This document shows, one piece after another, positions 14,705 to 21,532 of a stretch of DNA of 41,964 bases (the stretch's first letter is position 1; each line of letters begins with the position of its first letter). The position numbers were made by a program, and so were the translations under genes. The notes beneath the pieces are model-generated. The model was not told the origin of the DNA. It was given only the letters and a program-made list of their open reading frames with translations, and searched no databases. The DNA lies in IMG/VR virus record IMGVR_UViG_3300021083_000077, positions 1 through 41,964 of that record. The stretch is one strand, 5' to 3'. The stretch comes from a virus.

Positions 14705-14905
14705 TTAATTTAAAATTTGTTTATCAAGAATTTCTGCTATCTCGTAGTAGCCCTCGATAAAAGCGTTTTCTGTACTAATGCGCATCCATACCGAATCACC
14801 CACTTTTAACTGATTGCTTGTTAAAATCCGACTCGATGAATCGCAAGTTGTACGTACAATATATTCTTTGTCGGGATATTCGCCCTTGAGGTAGTCGTGT
14901 TTCAT
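14705..14905 (-). CDS. Hypothetical protein, 66 aa
   Basis: The start at 14905 is chosen for the AGGGGGG just upstream; the longer ORF begins inside the preceding tiny gene. It is a polar protein ([20 protein letters not shown] ...) with a VGDSVWMRI segment like a small beta-barrel. No family is recognised. Same operon as csrA. Confidence 0.6.
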   Translation of the reverse strand: MKHDYLKGEYPDKEYIVRTTCDSSSRILTSNQLKVGDSVWMRISTENAFIEGYYEIAEILDKQILN

Positions 14906-14915
14906 GTTTTCCCCC

Positions 14916-14981
14916 CTAATACCCCAGCGCATAGCCAGCGATAAACATAGTTAAAAGTGTGAGTGTGTATAGCCAGTTCAT
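14916..14981 (-). CDS. Tiny membrane peptide, 21 aa
   Basis: MNWLYTLTLLTMFIAGYALGY, preceded by GAGGAA six bases upstream. It is almost entirely hydrophobic, one possible membrane span. It is short, so coding is supported only by the ribosome site and its position in the tightly packed operon. Confidence 0.4.
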   Translation of the reverse strand: MNWLYTLTLLTMFIAGYALGY

Positions 14982-15005
14982 GTTTTGTTCCTCTAAGTTG
15001 ATTAG

Positions 15006-15245
15006 TTAAAATATTGGAGCCATGGAAGAATTATTTTCATACTTCCAATGTCCCTGATAATGTTGGGCAGCTTCGATTAATTCCTCTTTGTATCCAACCG
15101 TTTCATGATTATTGAATAGTTCCATTATTTCGATCTCACTATTATAAAAATCAGCGATCATTTTATCGTGATCATCTTCATAGCTATCTTTTTTTGCGTT
15201 ATCGATCAGTTTTTCAAGCTCTTTTATGTATTGTTCTTTATTCAT
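15006..15245 (-). CDS. Hypothetical helical protein, 79 aa
   Basis: Acidic and Lys-rich helices (MNKEQYIKELEKLIDNAKKD..., then NSEIEIMELFNNHE). No membrane segment or recognised family. It has the operon's typical upstream GAGGGCAACC ribosome site. Confidence 0.6.
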   Translation of the reverse strand: MNKEQYIKELEKLIDNAKKDSYEDDHDKMIADFYNSEIEIMELFNNHETVGYKEELIEAAQHYQGHWKYENNSSMAPIF

Positions 15246-15267
15246 GGTTGCCCTCTTTAAGTTAAAG

Positions 15268-15537
15268 TTAAATTTTCCACGTCCGGCGCTCGATGCCTAA
15301 TAAGTCCATTACTTGATCGTCCCAATGGTGTGATTTACCCGGGATAACCTCGACATTATCAATCTGTGCCTTTGTAAAATTATGAAACGTGTATTCCGTA
15401 CTGACGGGGTGAGATGGTTCGCCGTCTTGCGTGCATATCTGTAAACATCCACCCATAATGCAATAAAGCTTTCGGTTGTGAGTGCCATATATCCTACAGT
15501 TGCCTGAATCATGACCTTTGAATTTAATATTAATCAT
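15268..15537 (-). CDS. Hypothetical protein, 89 aa
   Basis: The start MINIKFKGHDS (15537) overlaps the previous gene's stop by 8 bases and has GAGGATA upstream; the longer ORF start lies inside that gene. It contains three Cys (CRIYG, YCIMGGC, ICTQ) and a C-terminal WDDQVMDLLGIERR. No family recognised. Confidence 0.6.
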   Translation of the reverse strand: MINIKFKGHDSGNCRIYGTHNRKLYCIMGGCLQICTQDGEPSHPVSTEYTFHNFTKAQIDNVEVIPGKSHHWDDQVMDLLGIERRTWKI

Positions 15538-15817
15538 TTTTGTTATCCTCTTTTCTGCAATACATAGTTTGATTGGCTGATAGACAATAGTGTTTAATCT
15601 CTTCCTCTGTAAATTCTGGAAAACTGATCTCGTCAAATTCGTCACTTTCCCACTGGTTAACGCATATATTAAAGGTGAATTCATCAACTAGGCGATAAGC
15701 TCGCCCAGCGTCATAAGTACAACCACAGATACTTACTGGGTCATAGGATTCATCAAGTAATTCTTGATACATGTCTTCTAATTCGTGTCTGAAATACATT
15801 GGTCTGATATTGCTCAT
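15530..15817 (-). CDS. Hypothetical acidic protein, 95 aa
   Basis: Acidic, with Cys (CGC, CV, YC, YC) and no membrane segment. The stop overlaps the next gene, and the start overlaps the upstream gene's stop at 15817, so it is translationally coupled on both sides. No family recognised. Confidence 0.65.
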   Translation of the reverse strand: MSNIRPMYFRHELEDMYQELLDESYDPVSICGCTYDAGRAYRLVDEFTFNICVNQWESDEFDEISFPEFTEEEIKHYCLSANQTMYCRKEDNKND

Positions 15818-16071
15818 TATTTAACCTCTAAGGTTGTGTTAGATTCGACTATTACAAAGGCACTATCGCCGTTAGGTAATGCACCGCCTACAAACTTACA
15901 ATTCCATCCTAATTTTAGAGCTAAGTTGTAGGCACATTCACAATGATTACCGTAATGTTCTAAGTCATGATTGAATGACTGGGTTAGGGATTCTTTGCCG
16001 TATATCCAAGCCTTGACCCTTGTGCCTTTAAAGTCTGTTGCCGGTAATGATTTAACTTGTATTGCTTGCAT
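15817..16071 (-). CDS. Hypothetical protein, 84 aa
   Basis: It has the look of widespread small phage proteins: VKSLPATDFKGTRVKAW near the N-terminus, then a HDLEHYGNHCECAYNLALKLGW block. I recall this layout from many phage genomes without a known function. The start is preceded by AGAGGGC. Confidence 0.65.
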   Translation of the reverse strand: MQAIQVKSLPATDFKGTRVKAWIYGKESLTQSFNHDLEHYGNHCECAYNLALKLGWNCKFVGGALPNGDSAFVIVESNTTLEVK

Positions 16072-16094
16072 GGTTTGCCCTCTAAGTTGGTTAA

Positions 16095-16616
16095 TTATTT
16101 ATTTAACGGCATTACTACCGCTTCGATCTTAATTTCACTACTTAAGCCTTCATTAACGATCATTGTCATTAAGTTAGCTTTGCCAATTTCATGTGGATAA
16201 ATTGAGATACGGCCAACTTTAATTTTTAAGTCCTTTTTAAATGTATCGAGAGCTTGAAAGATTAAGGCTAGATACTGGGTATCAAATTGAACTGGGTTAA
16301 GTTCGTGCAGTTTATTTTCATCGTTTAACCCGAACACCCTCTCAAAATTAGGGAATTTAATCTCATAATCCAATGGTTTAAGTAGTGATTTATCCTTAAT
16401 CTTTACGGCCTTATTAATTGAATCAAGTGTTAAATTGCTTGGGAATTCCTCTTTAAAATCAGAAGTAATTTTAATCCCGATAACTCCACTGGTTGCATAA
16501 AAGTACGTTTTAATGTTAACCAGGTCATGAATAATTGATACATTTTTGCACATTTCACTAGTATGCTTAGGTGCCAAGAATTTTGAAGCTAGTTTTAATA
16601 TTGCTAGTGTTGTCAT
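16095..16616 (-). CDS. Hypothetical protein, possible sliding-clamp-like fold, 173 aa
   Basis: Largest gene of the leftward early operon. The segment NIKTYFYATSGVIGIKI resembles the 'vatDGhrla' element of DnaN clamp domains, and the C-terminus IEAVVMPLNK resembles the DnaN end VVMPMRL. At 173 residues it is about half a clamp. The resemblance is by eye only and should be tested by structure prediction. Confidence 0.5.
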   Translation of the reverse strand: MTTLAILKLASKFLAPKHTSEMCKNVSIIHDLVNIKTYFYATSGVIGIKITSDFKEEFPSNLTLDSINKAVKIKDKSLLKPLDYEIKFPNFERVFGLNDENKLHELNPVQFDTQYLALIFQALDTFKKDLKIKVGRISIYPHEIGKANLMTMIVNEGLSSEIKIEAVVMPLNK

Positions 16617-16626
16617 GTTTTACCCC

Positions 16627-16782
16627 TTAATAATCTTGCATCTTAATTACTGAATAATCATCGCTATCTAGTTCTAGCTCGTAGCACATATCAATTAAGC
16701 CAGACAATGCATCTTCTCGCGAGTCGAACGTTGCGTTAAACCAGTAATTTGTTTCTATTTCGTTGATAATGTAATAGTTCAT
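16627..16782 (-). CDS. Small hypothetical acidic protein, 51 aa
   Basis: MNYYIINEIETNYWFNATF..., with AAGGGG nine bases before the AUG. The leader 'TTAAGGGGTAAAACATG' is nearly identical to that of the gene at 16616. No family recognised. Confidence 0.5.
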   Translation of the reverse strand: MNYYIINEIETNYWFNATFDSREDALSGLIDMCYELELDSDDYSVIKMQDY

Positions 16783-16792
16783 GTTTTACCCC

Positions 16793-16909
16793 TTAATATA
16801 AGTAAGCTTGTAATGCTATGAATCCTAGGCAAGCCACGTTGCCGACAACTACTAGTGCTATGGCTACCTTGTGATCTACTGATTTAACTCTGTTACGTCT
16901 TGCTTTCAT
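16793..16909 (-). CDS. Small membrane protein, 38 aa
   Basis: A basic N-terminus (MKARRNRVKS) followed by one hydrophobic span (VAIALVVVGNVACLGFIALQ), so N-in orientation is expected. AAGGGG precedes the AUG. No family recognised. Confidence 0.5.
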   Translation of the reverse strand: MKARRNRVKSVDHKVAIALVVVGNVACLGFIALQAYLY

Positions 16910-16910
16910 G

Positions 16911-17024
16911 TTAACCCCTTAAGCTTGCGTAGAATTTCTTATCTGCACGTAGCTCAATCGCTAACTGTATCAAGCCCGCAATACAACTCACTGTTATTAC
17001 CACTAATCCTAAAATACTAATCAT
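16911..17024 (-). CDS. Small membrane protein, first gene of the leftward early operon, 37 aa
   Basis: An N-terminal hydrophobic span (ISILGLVVITVSCIAGLIQLA) and a charged tail. It begins 36 bases after the -10 box of the early promoter. The ribosome site AAGGACACAAAATG is fair. No family recognised. Confidence 0.5.
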   Translation of the reverse strand: MISILGLVVITVSCIAGLIQLAIELRADKKFYASLRG

Positions 17025-17059
17025 TTTGTGTCCTTGTTGTGTGTCGTTGGTATGTAAGT

Positions 17060-17087
17060 AGTATACAACCCTGGGTTAATAAGTCAA
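17060..17087 (-). promoter_or_regulatory. Strong sigma70-like promoter of the leftward early operon
   Basis: On the minus strand: TTGACT (17082-17087), 16-base spacer, TATACT (17060-17065). Five of six positions match in both boxes. It drives the small-gene operon that includes csrA. Confidence 0.75.
17067..17077. promoter_or_regulatory. Operator-like palindrome in the early promoter spacer
   Basis: AACCC-t-GGGTT has perfect five-base arms inside the spacer between -35 and -10, so a bound repressor would block the promoter. It differs from the palindrome at 8956-8969. Confidence 0.45.
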
Positions 17088-17163
17088 GCGTCTTTATACA
17101 ACTATTTTCAATTATTTCAATTTTAGGATATAGTTTAAGCAAGTGGTTTAAGTGAGTGTGATA

Positions 17164-17421
17164 ATGAGTGATATTGATACAGTGCGTTGTACGAGTTGTC
17201 GCGGTAGTAAGCAAGTGCCGAAGCTGGGGGGAATAATCGGTGATTGCAACACATGTCAAGGTACGGGCAAGGTTAAGCACGTCCCAATTTGTGCGCCAAT
17301 CGTACACCCCGAAAGCGTATATAAGGTTGATCCAGTTATTGCAGCGGTAGCACAGGTGCAGCCAGTTGTTAAGGTTGCGAAAGATGGTAGGACGATTTAT
17401 AAGCGTAAAGCGAGTGTTTAA
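17164..17421 (+). CDS. Small DnaJ-type zinc-finger protein, 85 aa
   Basis: The AUG at 17164 is preferred to the upstream GUG. Residues about 8-35 carry CTSCRG..., CNTCQGTG, i.e. one pair of CxxCxG(xG) motifs as in DnaJ zinc ribbons. The remainder is Val/Pro-rich with a basic C-terminus. It overlaps the next gene by one base (TAATG). A TATAGT -10-like box lies at 17129-17134. The role is unknown; perhaps DNA or protein binding at the packaging-related gene next door. Confidence 0.65.
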   Translation: MSDIDTVRCTSCRGSKQVPKLGGIIGDCNTCQGTGKVKHVPICAPIVHPESVYKVDPVIAAVAQVQPVVKVAKDGRTIYKRKASV

Positions 17422-17786
17422 TGACAGACTTTAATCAGCACATACCAACTATTAAAACTAGGCAGCGTATTAGTGACTTGGTTGCAAGTGGTATACCGCT
17501 CCACATTATCGCTCAAATTGTAGAGTTGGACGATCAGACTATCAAAAAACATTACAAGCGTGAATTAGATTGTGCACAAGCAGAGGTAGTCGATCGGATC
17601 GGAAAGGTTGTAGCTTTACAGGCTGAAGCAGGAGATGCAAAGTCACAAGCTTTATATCTTAAGACGCAAGGCGCTAGATTTGGATGGATAGAGAAGCAGA
17701 TTGTAGAAAATGTGAGCAGTAAAGAATCCGATGATCTTAAGGCTAAGATTGCAGAGTTAGAGGCGACTAGTCAACGTGATTATTAA
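17421..17786 (+). CDS. Small-terminase-like HTH protein, 121 aa
   Basis: The N-terminal helix-turn-helix reads TRQRISDLVASGIPLHIIAQIVELDDQTIKKHYKRELD. The helix GKVVALQAEAGDAKSQALYLKTQGARFGW follows, then a coiled C-terminus. This is the layout of small terminase subunits or related phage DNA-binding proteins ('a.....Gn..A..fwLKtr'). It lies about 7 kb from terL, which is unusual but known. If it is TerS, the adjacent non-coding region may hold the packaging site. Confidence 0.65.
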   Translation: MTDFNQHIPTIKTRQRISDLVASGIPLHIIAQIVELDDQTIKKHYKRELDCAQAEVVDRIGKVVALQAEAGDAKSQALYLKTQGARFGWIEKQIVENVSSKESDDLKAKIAELEATSQRDY

Positions 17787-18438
17787 GATTAGAGTAGATC
17801 ATATAATGTATGTTTCGCTGATTGTGGGGGGAAAGTAGGCAAACGCCCTTTGCTAGCCTCACTTCCACAACTTTACACGCCCTCGCAACTCACCTCACTT
17901 ATCATCATCAATAGTACAATGTGATCAATGATTATACTAATTAATAGTACATTCATTGTACAATCTGTTGAGCAATAAGCGGACAAAATAGGCTTATTGC
18001 AAGTCATTGATTAATAAGGATTAATTAATTAAGTTAAACCTGGTTATTACAATAATCAGACTTAAGGAATATAAGCTGGGCTTGGGTTATAAGGCATATG
18101 ATATACAAGGCCCATGAGTAGCCCTACATGCCACGCACTGGCTACCCCTCACCTAAGCCCTACCCGTTGGCGCTAGCCCCTGCCATGCCCTGCCTAGGCC
18201 TTCGATGGGGGTATACCCCAGCACAGCAGACGAGGAGCGAGGACTGGGACCCTCCACTCATATCTGCCAGCCCATTTTCCAAAACACTGTATAAATTTAT
18301 ACCAAAATATTCCCCCATAATATTTTTCAACCAAACCGACTATGCGTTACATATATTTTTTACACAATCTGCCTATATAGTATCCCATACATATTTCCCC
18401 AAAATTTCTGGTAAACTCATGGCTACTAAGGAGAAATC
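17787..18438. other. 652-base non-coding region with inverted repeats and a GC-rich island
   Basis: No convincing gene. It holds GTACAATG/CATTGTAC (17914-17921/17954-17961), a perfect nine-pair hairpin GCAATAAGC/GCTTATTGC (17972-18000), an AT-rich stretch near 18008-18035, a GC-rich patch (about 18120-18275) with the palindrome GGGGTATACCCC (18208-18219), then AT-rich DNA before 18439. Candidate roles are a packaging (pac) site, a structured RNA or an early promoter region. Confidence 0.5.
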
Positions 18439-18645
18439 ATGATCACAATCAAGGTCCAAGACTGGTATCCGTTTAAATGGCGCAAGAATTTCGCAATACT
18501 CTGCCCATTCCACGAAGAGAAGACTCCATCCTGCACAATAGTGCCGGACAAGGGTGTGTTCCACTGTTTTGGCTGTCGAGCGCATGGCTTCATTAGCGAT
18601 GACTTTTCTCTATGTCTCGAAGAGCCACCCGAGGAGAAATCATGA
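18439..18645 (+). CDS. Stand-alone CHC2 zinc-finger (DnaG primase N-terminal domain), 68 aa
   Basis: CPFHEEKTPSCTIVPDKGVFHCFGCRAHG is the CHC2 zinc ribbon of DnaG-type primases (Cys-His-Cys-Cys). Only this domain is present. The RNA polymerase (TOPRIM) domain is missing, and no other primase core was seen in the window. It may guide the host primase or serve as a DNA-binding regulator. AAGGAG lies just before the AUG. The stop overlaps the next gene's start. Confidence 0.85.
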   Translation: MITIKVQDWYPFKWRKNFAILCPFHEEKTPSCTIVPDKGVFHCFGCRAHGFISDDFSLCLEEPPEEKS

Positions 18646-18809
18646 AAATATTCATGGCAACCGAGTTTGACCAGTCAATCACAGTGCGCATAACTGATGA
18701 GGAAAGCGGCTCCCACATCCGTCTCAAGGGCGAACTATGCCACGACCACGGCTGCAAGCTTGACGAAGGCGAAGAAGACCGATTAATTGAATGGATGGCA
18801 GAGCTGTGA
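18642..18809 (+). CDS. Hypothetical protein, 55 aa
   Basis: The start MKIFMATEFDQS (18642) is set by GAGGAG upstream and the overlap with the CHC2 gene. It is acidic with HDHGC. No family recognised. Confidence 0.55.
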   Translation: MKIFMATEFDQSITVRITDEESGSHIRLKGELCHDHGCKLDEGEEDRLIEWMAEL

Positions 18810-18825
18810 TATTGATAACCCATAG

Positions 18826-18854
18826 TTGACTATCGCCTCGCGTTTGGCTATACT
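18826..18854 (+). promoter_or_regulatory. Strong sigma70-like promoter of the rightward small-gene operon
   Basis: TTGACT (18826-18831), 17-base spacer, TATACT (18849-18854). It has the same boxes as the leftward early promoter at 17060. It would start RNA about 18 bases before the gene at 18879. Confidence 0.75.
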
Positions 18855-18878
18855 GTGCTCTAACCTTTAGGAGCCACA

Positions 18879-19157
18879 GTGACCGAAGAAGACCAAGTAT
18901 TATTGCGCGATAAGATTATGGAGTCCCTTAGAAGCGCTTTTACCGCGAATCTAAGTGAGAATGATAAGGACCTAACCAATACTCAGTCGATTAACATCAC
19001 TTACGACTGTCTAATTAGGCTCTCAGTTGAGATGCTAGTTTCAATTGCAGTCTTCACAGGCGACCCAGAGATTATCGTGAAATACATGACAGACACCTCT
19101 GAGTTGGTACTGAAAGAGCTTAATGGGTTCCAACCTGATAGCGGGGTGGTGCATTAA
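18879..19157 (+). CDS. Hypothetical protein, GUG start, 92 aa
   Basis: GUG start with TAGGAG seven bases upstream, just after the strong promoter. Helical and acidic, with a mildly hydrophobic centre (CLIRLSVEMLVSIAVFTG). No family recognised. The stop overlaps the next AUG. Confidence 0.6.
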   Translation: MTEEDQVLLRDKIMESLRSAFTANLSENDKDLTNTQSINITYDCLIRLSVEMLVSIAVFTGDPEIIVKYMTDTSELVLKELNGFQPDSGVVH

Positions 19158-19333
19158 TGGATGGTAATTATGAGAAGTACAAGCGCATATGTCTAAGACT
19201 TAAAGACATCTGTCGCGATAATCATGACCACCCAGATATCATTGAAGCCATTAAGAAGGCGCAGGCTGCCAAGAGCCTTCTGGACAAACTTAATCCTTCA
19301 TACAGGGCTAGATTAGAGAGGGAAGTCCATTGA
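19157..19333 (+). CDS. Small hypothetical helical protein, 58 aa
   Basis: Starts in TAATG overlap with the previous gene and ends overlapping the next. Charged helices with two Cys near the N-terminus. No family recognised. Confidence 0.55.
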   Translation: MDGNYEKYKRICLRLKDICRDNHDHPDIIEAIKKAQAAKSLLDKLNPSYRARLEREVH

Positions 19334-19611
19334 AACATTACTGCACGATTCACGGCACCTATTTATCCGAGACCAGTCCCGAATGCCCGAGCTGCCACGT
19401 AGCTACTGTAGACGCAAACCTAAATAGACGGGCGATGATGCAGGCTCAAAATGAATCACTACTAGCGACTTCAGGCTCAGGCTTGGGGTCACTTTCATGG
19501 CATTTTCAGACCCCAAATGATGTGGCCAATGCAATCCTAACCAGACCATTCAAACCCAAGCCCAACCCCAACCCCAACCCAAAGCTTTTATTACTAACCA
19601 GGAGAAAATGA
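19330..19611 (+). CDS. Zinc-ribbon-like protein with NP repeat, UUG start, 93 aa
   Basis: The UUG at 19330 has GAGGGAAG upstream and overlaps the previous stop. The N-terminus reads KHYCTIHGTYLSET.PECPSCH, a Cys/His zinc-ribbon pattern of the 'CthHG...CP.C' type. Near the C-terminus a KPKPNPNPNPK run comes from a short DNA repeat (CCCAAC). Role unknown. Confidence 0.6.
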   Translation: MKHYCTIHGTYLSETSPECPSCHVATVDANLNRRAMMQAQNESLLATSGSGLGSLSWHFQTPNDVANAILTRPFKPKPNPNPNPKLLLLTRRK

Positions 19612-19886
19612 TGTCGCTATTGAAATATAAGGATGTCCTAAAACTGAGCAAGGATAAGATTCACGAAGCCATGGCTCCCCTTCGCGCCCGAGAAATGCGC
19701 AAGAAAGCCGAGCTTGAGGCCTGCAAGCTTGAATCAGTGATTGCAGAGAAGGAGCAGCAAGTTCAGGAGTTGGCTTCCGAGTATCCGATTGAGTTCAATA
19801 GGCTGCTTGACGCTCTGGATGACCTTGAGTTGACTTCTCGCCGTAAAGAGCAGTTCGAGAAGATTATCTCTGAGCTGTTTGACTAA
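19608..19886 (+). CDS. Coiled-coil protein, 92 aa
   Basis: Nearly all heptad-forming (residues about 20-70: Ala, Glu, Lys, Leu rich). CAGGAG lies before the adjacent AUGs at 19608 and 19611. No family recognised. Confidence 0.6.
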   Translation: MMSLLKYKDVLKLSKDKIHEAMAPLRAREMRKKAELEACKLESVIAEKEQQVQELASEYPIEFNRLLDALDDLELTSRRKEQFEKIISELFD

Positions 19887-19888
19887 TT

Positions 19889-20077
19889 ATGAAGCTATTG
19901 TGCAGACTATTTGGGCATAAGGAATCCGAGGAACACATTTGGCCTTATTGGATGTTTTATCATGACGATTGCCCGAAGCCCGTTCCCATCTGGCGCTGCA
20001 CAAGATGCAAAGACTCTAGAGAGAGGTACGTTGCTCAAGATAAGAGTAAGGTGCTTCTCTTGGTTAAGGGGAAGTAA
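19889..20077 (+). CDS. Small zinc-binding protein of DUF1660 type, 62 aa
   Basis: MKLLCRLFGHKE at the N-terminus and WRCTRCKDSRE later give the C...H...C..C pattern of small prophage proteins such as DUF1660. The function of that family is unknown. The stop overlaps the next start. Confidence 0.6.
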   Translation: MKLLCRLFGHKESEEHIWPYWMFYHDDCPKPVPIWRCTRCKDSRERYVAQDKSKVLLLVKGK

Positions 20078-20244
20078 TGCTCCACGTATATGTACTTGTA
20101 ATGATTCTATTAGGAGATGGTGAAGCCATTGAGAAGGTATATTTTGACTCTTTGGAGAAGTGTGAGCGTCACGCTAGTGAGATTAAAGCTGATACTCCTT
20201 GGGGACTTCATATGAGGACTTATTGTTGGGATGCGGTGAGATGA
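20077..20244 (+). CDS. Small protein with hydrophobic N-terminus and two Cys, 55 aa
   Basis: MLHVYVLVMILLGDGEAIEKVYFDSLEKCE...RTYCW. It shows the same plan as the genes at 21215 and 21356: a short hydrophobic start, an F-x-S/T..xC.. block and a final Cys. It may be secreted to the periplasm with a disulfide, but the hydrophobic part is short. Confidence 0.55.
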   Translation: MLHVYVLVMILLGDGEAIEKVYFDSLEKCERHASEIKADTPWGLHMRTYCWDAVR

Positions 20245-20411
20245 CCAATGATGAGAGACTTGAACTCCTATGGACCCACTATCAACGCCAAATTGACGAG
20301 AACCGTGCAGTATATTGGTCGCTTGAAGAGCTTCGGGAGCAGGTTACTGACCTACGCTGGCGCATGAACGAGGTTTGCAATCATTTGAGTCTTAAGATGC
20401 TGGGGGAATAA
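20241..20411 (+). CDS. Hypothetical helical protein, 56 aa
   Basis: The AUG at 20241 overlaps the previous stop (ATGA). Helical with LEELREQVTDLRWRM. No family recognised. Confidence 0.55.
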   Translation: MTNDERLELLWTHYQRQIDENRAVYWSLEELREQVTDLRWRMNEVCNHLSLKMLGE

Positions 20412-20629
20412 TGATGACTGAGCAATTCACCCAATCCGAGCTAATCGACCTGCGCATCATTCTTGCAATATGGTCACATAAGTACCGTGGCGACCACGTT
20501 GGGGCTGCTTTGGCTAAGAAGATTGACAGGTTGATACAGCATGATGAATGCCAGCATGTCTCCCAGACTCCAGATGCTGATTATAATGTCCATATGTGCA
20601 TTAAATGTCTAGAGGAATATGTGAGATGA
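20411..20629 (+). CDS. Small zinc-motif protein, 72 aa (family with 20975)
   Basis: TEQFTQSELIDLR... KKIDRLIQHDECQH... HMCIKCLEEY. It shares the FT..EL, KI..LI, C.H and final CxKC pattern with the gene at 20975-21184, so the two are probably old duplicates. The C-terminal Cys pair could bind zinc. Confidence 0.55.
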   Translation: MMTEQFTQSELIDLRIILAIWSHKYRGDHVGAALAKKIDRLIQHDECQHVSQTPDADYNVHMCIKCLEEYVR

Positions 20630-20805
20630 CCCACTGGCTTAACCTACTATGCGAATACTGGAACGACAAGAAGTTGGCCGAGAAATGCGGGCTTGAGGTT
20701 GAGGATATTTGTGTACATGAAAGTGATGGCAAATCCTATACTGTTCCTGGATGTGCATTTTATTCGTATATGAAGTGCAAAAAATGCGGGGAGTTTTATA
20801 GATGA
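20626..20805 (+). CDS. Small zinc-motif protein, 59 aa
   Basis: The AUG at 20626 overlaps the previous stop (ATGA). It ends in YMKCKKCGEFYR, a zinc-knuckle-like pair, with earlier ICVHE. Probably related to its two neighbours of similar ending. Confidence 0.55.
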   Translation: MTHWLNLLCEYWNDKKLAEKCGLEVEDICVHESDGKSYTVPGCAFYSYMKCKKCGEFYR

Positions 20806-20867
20806 TATCTTTTCTATTAATTGCCACGGGAGTTGGTTGTTTAATGGGGATAATATTCCATGAATGA
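20802..20867 (+). CDS. Tiny membrane peptide, 21 aa
   Basis: MISFLLIATGVGCLMGIIFHE. It overlaps the previous stop (ATGA) and the next start. One hydrophobic span. Supported only by packing and overlap. Confidence 0.35.
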   Translation: MISFLLIATGVGCLMGIIFHE

Positions 20868-20982
20868 CTTCACGAAATACTTACCTTACGATATTTCATG
20901 GTTAATTATTGCTACACCAATTGCGTTTATTGCGCTGGTAATTTGCTCTTACTTTGTAACCTTGGGAAGGTATGATGAATGA
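20860..20982 (+). CDS. Small membrane protein, 40 aa
   Basis: MNDFTKYLPYD, then one hydrophobic span (WLIIATPIAFIALVICSYFV). The first 17 bases are identical to the start of the gene at 20975, which suggests a partial duplication of a translation start. Confidence 0.45.
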   Translation: MNDFTKYLPYDISWLIIATPIAFIALVICSYFVTLGRYDE

Positions 20983-20991
20983 CTTCACGAA
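20860..20991 (+). repeat. Direct repeat at two consecutive gene starts
   Basis: ATGAATGACTTCACGAA occurs at 20860-20876 and again at 20975-20991. Both copies begin with the AUG and give MNDFTK. Confidence 0.8.
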
Positions 20992-21184
20992 GGACGAGCT
21001 AGTCGCAATATTATTCTGGGGTATAGACAGAGTTGAAGCCATTGGCTTAGATGAATTCAAGACTGTAGGTCATGATATTATTTATCAGAAAATCCACTCC
21101 CTAATCGACAACTATTGCGAGCATGACATGGATTATGAATCAGGTGAATTCCATAGGTGTAGCAAATGTGGGCATAAAGAATGA
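20975..21184 (+). CDS. Small zinc-motif protein, 69 aa
   Basis: MNDFTKDELVAIL..., then IHSLIDNYCEHD and a final CSKCGHKE. Homologous in layout to 20411-20629. The start at 20975 is better spaced from GGGAAGG than 20972. Confidence 0.55.
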   Translation: MNDFTKDELVAILFWGIDRVEAIGLDEFKTVGHDIIYQKIHSLIDNYCEHDMDYESGEFHRCSKCGHKE

Positions 21185-21214
21185 GTGATTTTAACAACAA
21201 CTAAGGAGACAACA

Positions 21215-21343
21215 ATGAACTTTGTACTTTTCGTTTTGATGCAGGGAGCAATCCATGCAATACCTTTTGAGGATTATCAATCATGTATCAATGCTTCAAA
21301 GCAAATGACATATGCTTCTAAAACTGTTTGCATACAACGCTAA
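21215..21343 (+). CDS. Small protein with hydrophobic N-terminus and two Cys, 42 aa
   Basis: MNFVLFVLMQGAIHA, then FEDYQSC and TVCIQR. Second member of the two-Cys family (20077, 21356). AAGGAG lies upstream of the AUG. Confidence 0.55.
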   Translation: MNFVLFVLMQGAIHAIPFEDYQSCINASKQMTYASKTVCIQR

Positions 21344-21355
21344 GAGGATAAAGAA

Positions 21356-21523
21356 ATGACTTGGATATTAGTATGTGTAATGTGGGGAAAACTTGGCACA
21401 TCTTCCGTTAATGTTGATTTTACAACACAGGCACAATGTGAATCAGCTAAATCTCAATTACTGAAGATTATACCAACTCAAAAAGATGGTTATTTTAACT
21501 ACACATCTTGCTTTCAAAAATAG
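21356..21523 (+). CDS. Small protein with hydrophobic N-terminus and two Cys, 55 aa
   Basis: MTWILVCVMWGKLGTSS, then FTTQAQCESAKSQ and YTSCFQK. Third member of the family. GAGGATA lies upstream. Confidence 0.55.
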   Translation: MTWILVCVMWGKLGTSSVNVDFTTQAQCESAKSQLLKIIPTQKDGYFNYTSCFQK

Positions 21524-21532
21524 GGGTTTATT

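Noticed and set aside
18128-18442. Open frame of 104 codons in the GC-rich island
   Set aside because: No ribosome site; Pro/Ala/Leu-rich low-complexity start; composition changes sharply halfway; it overlaps palindromes. Treated as non-coding.
19559-19586. CCCAAC repeat as a regulatory iteron
   Set aside because: It is in frame and gives the NP run of a small protein; simple-sequence expansion explains it.
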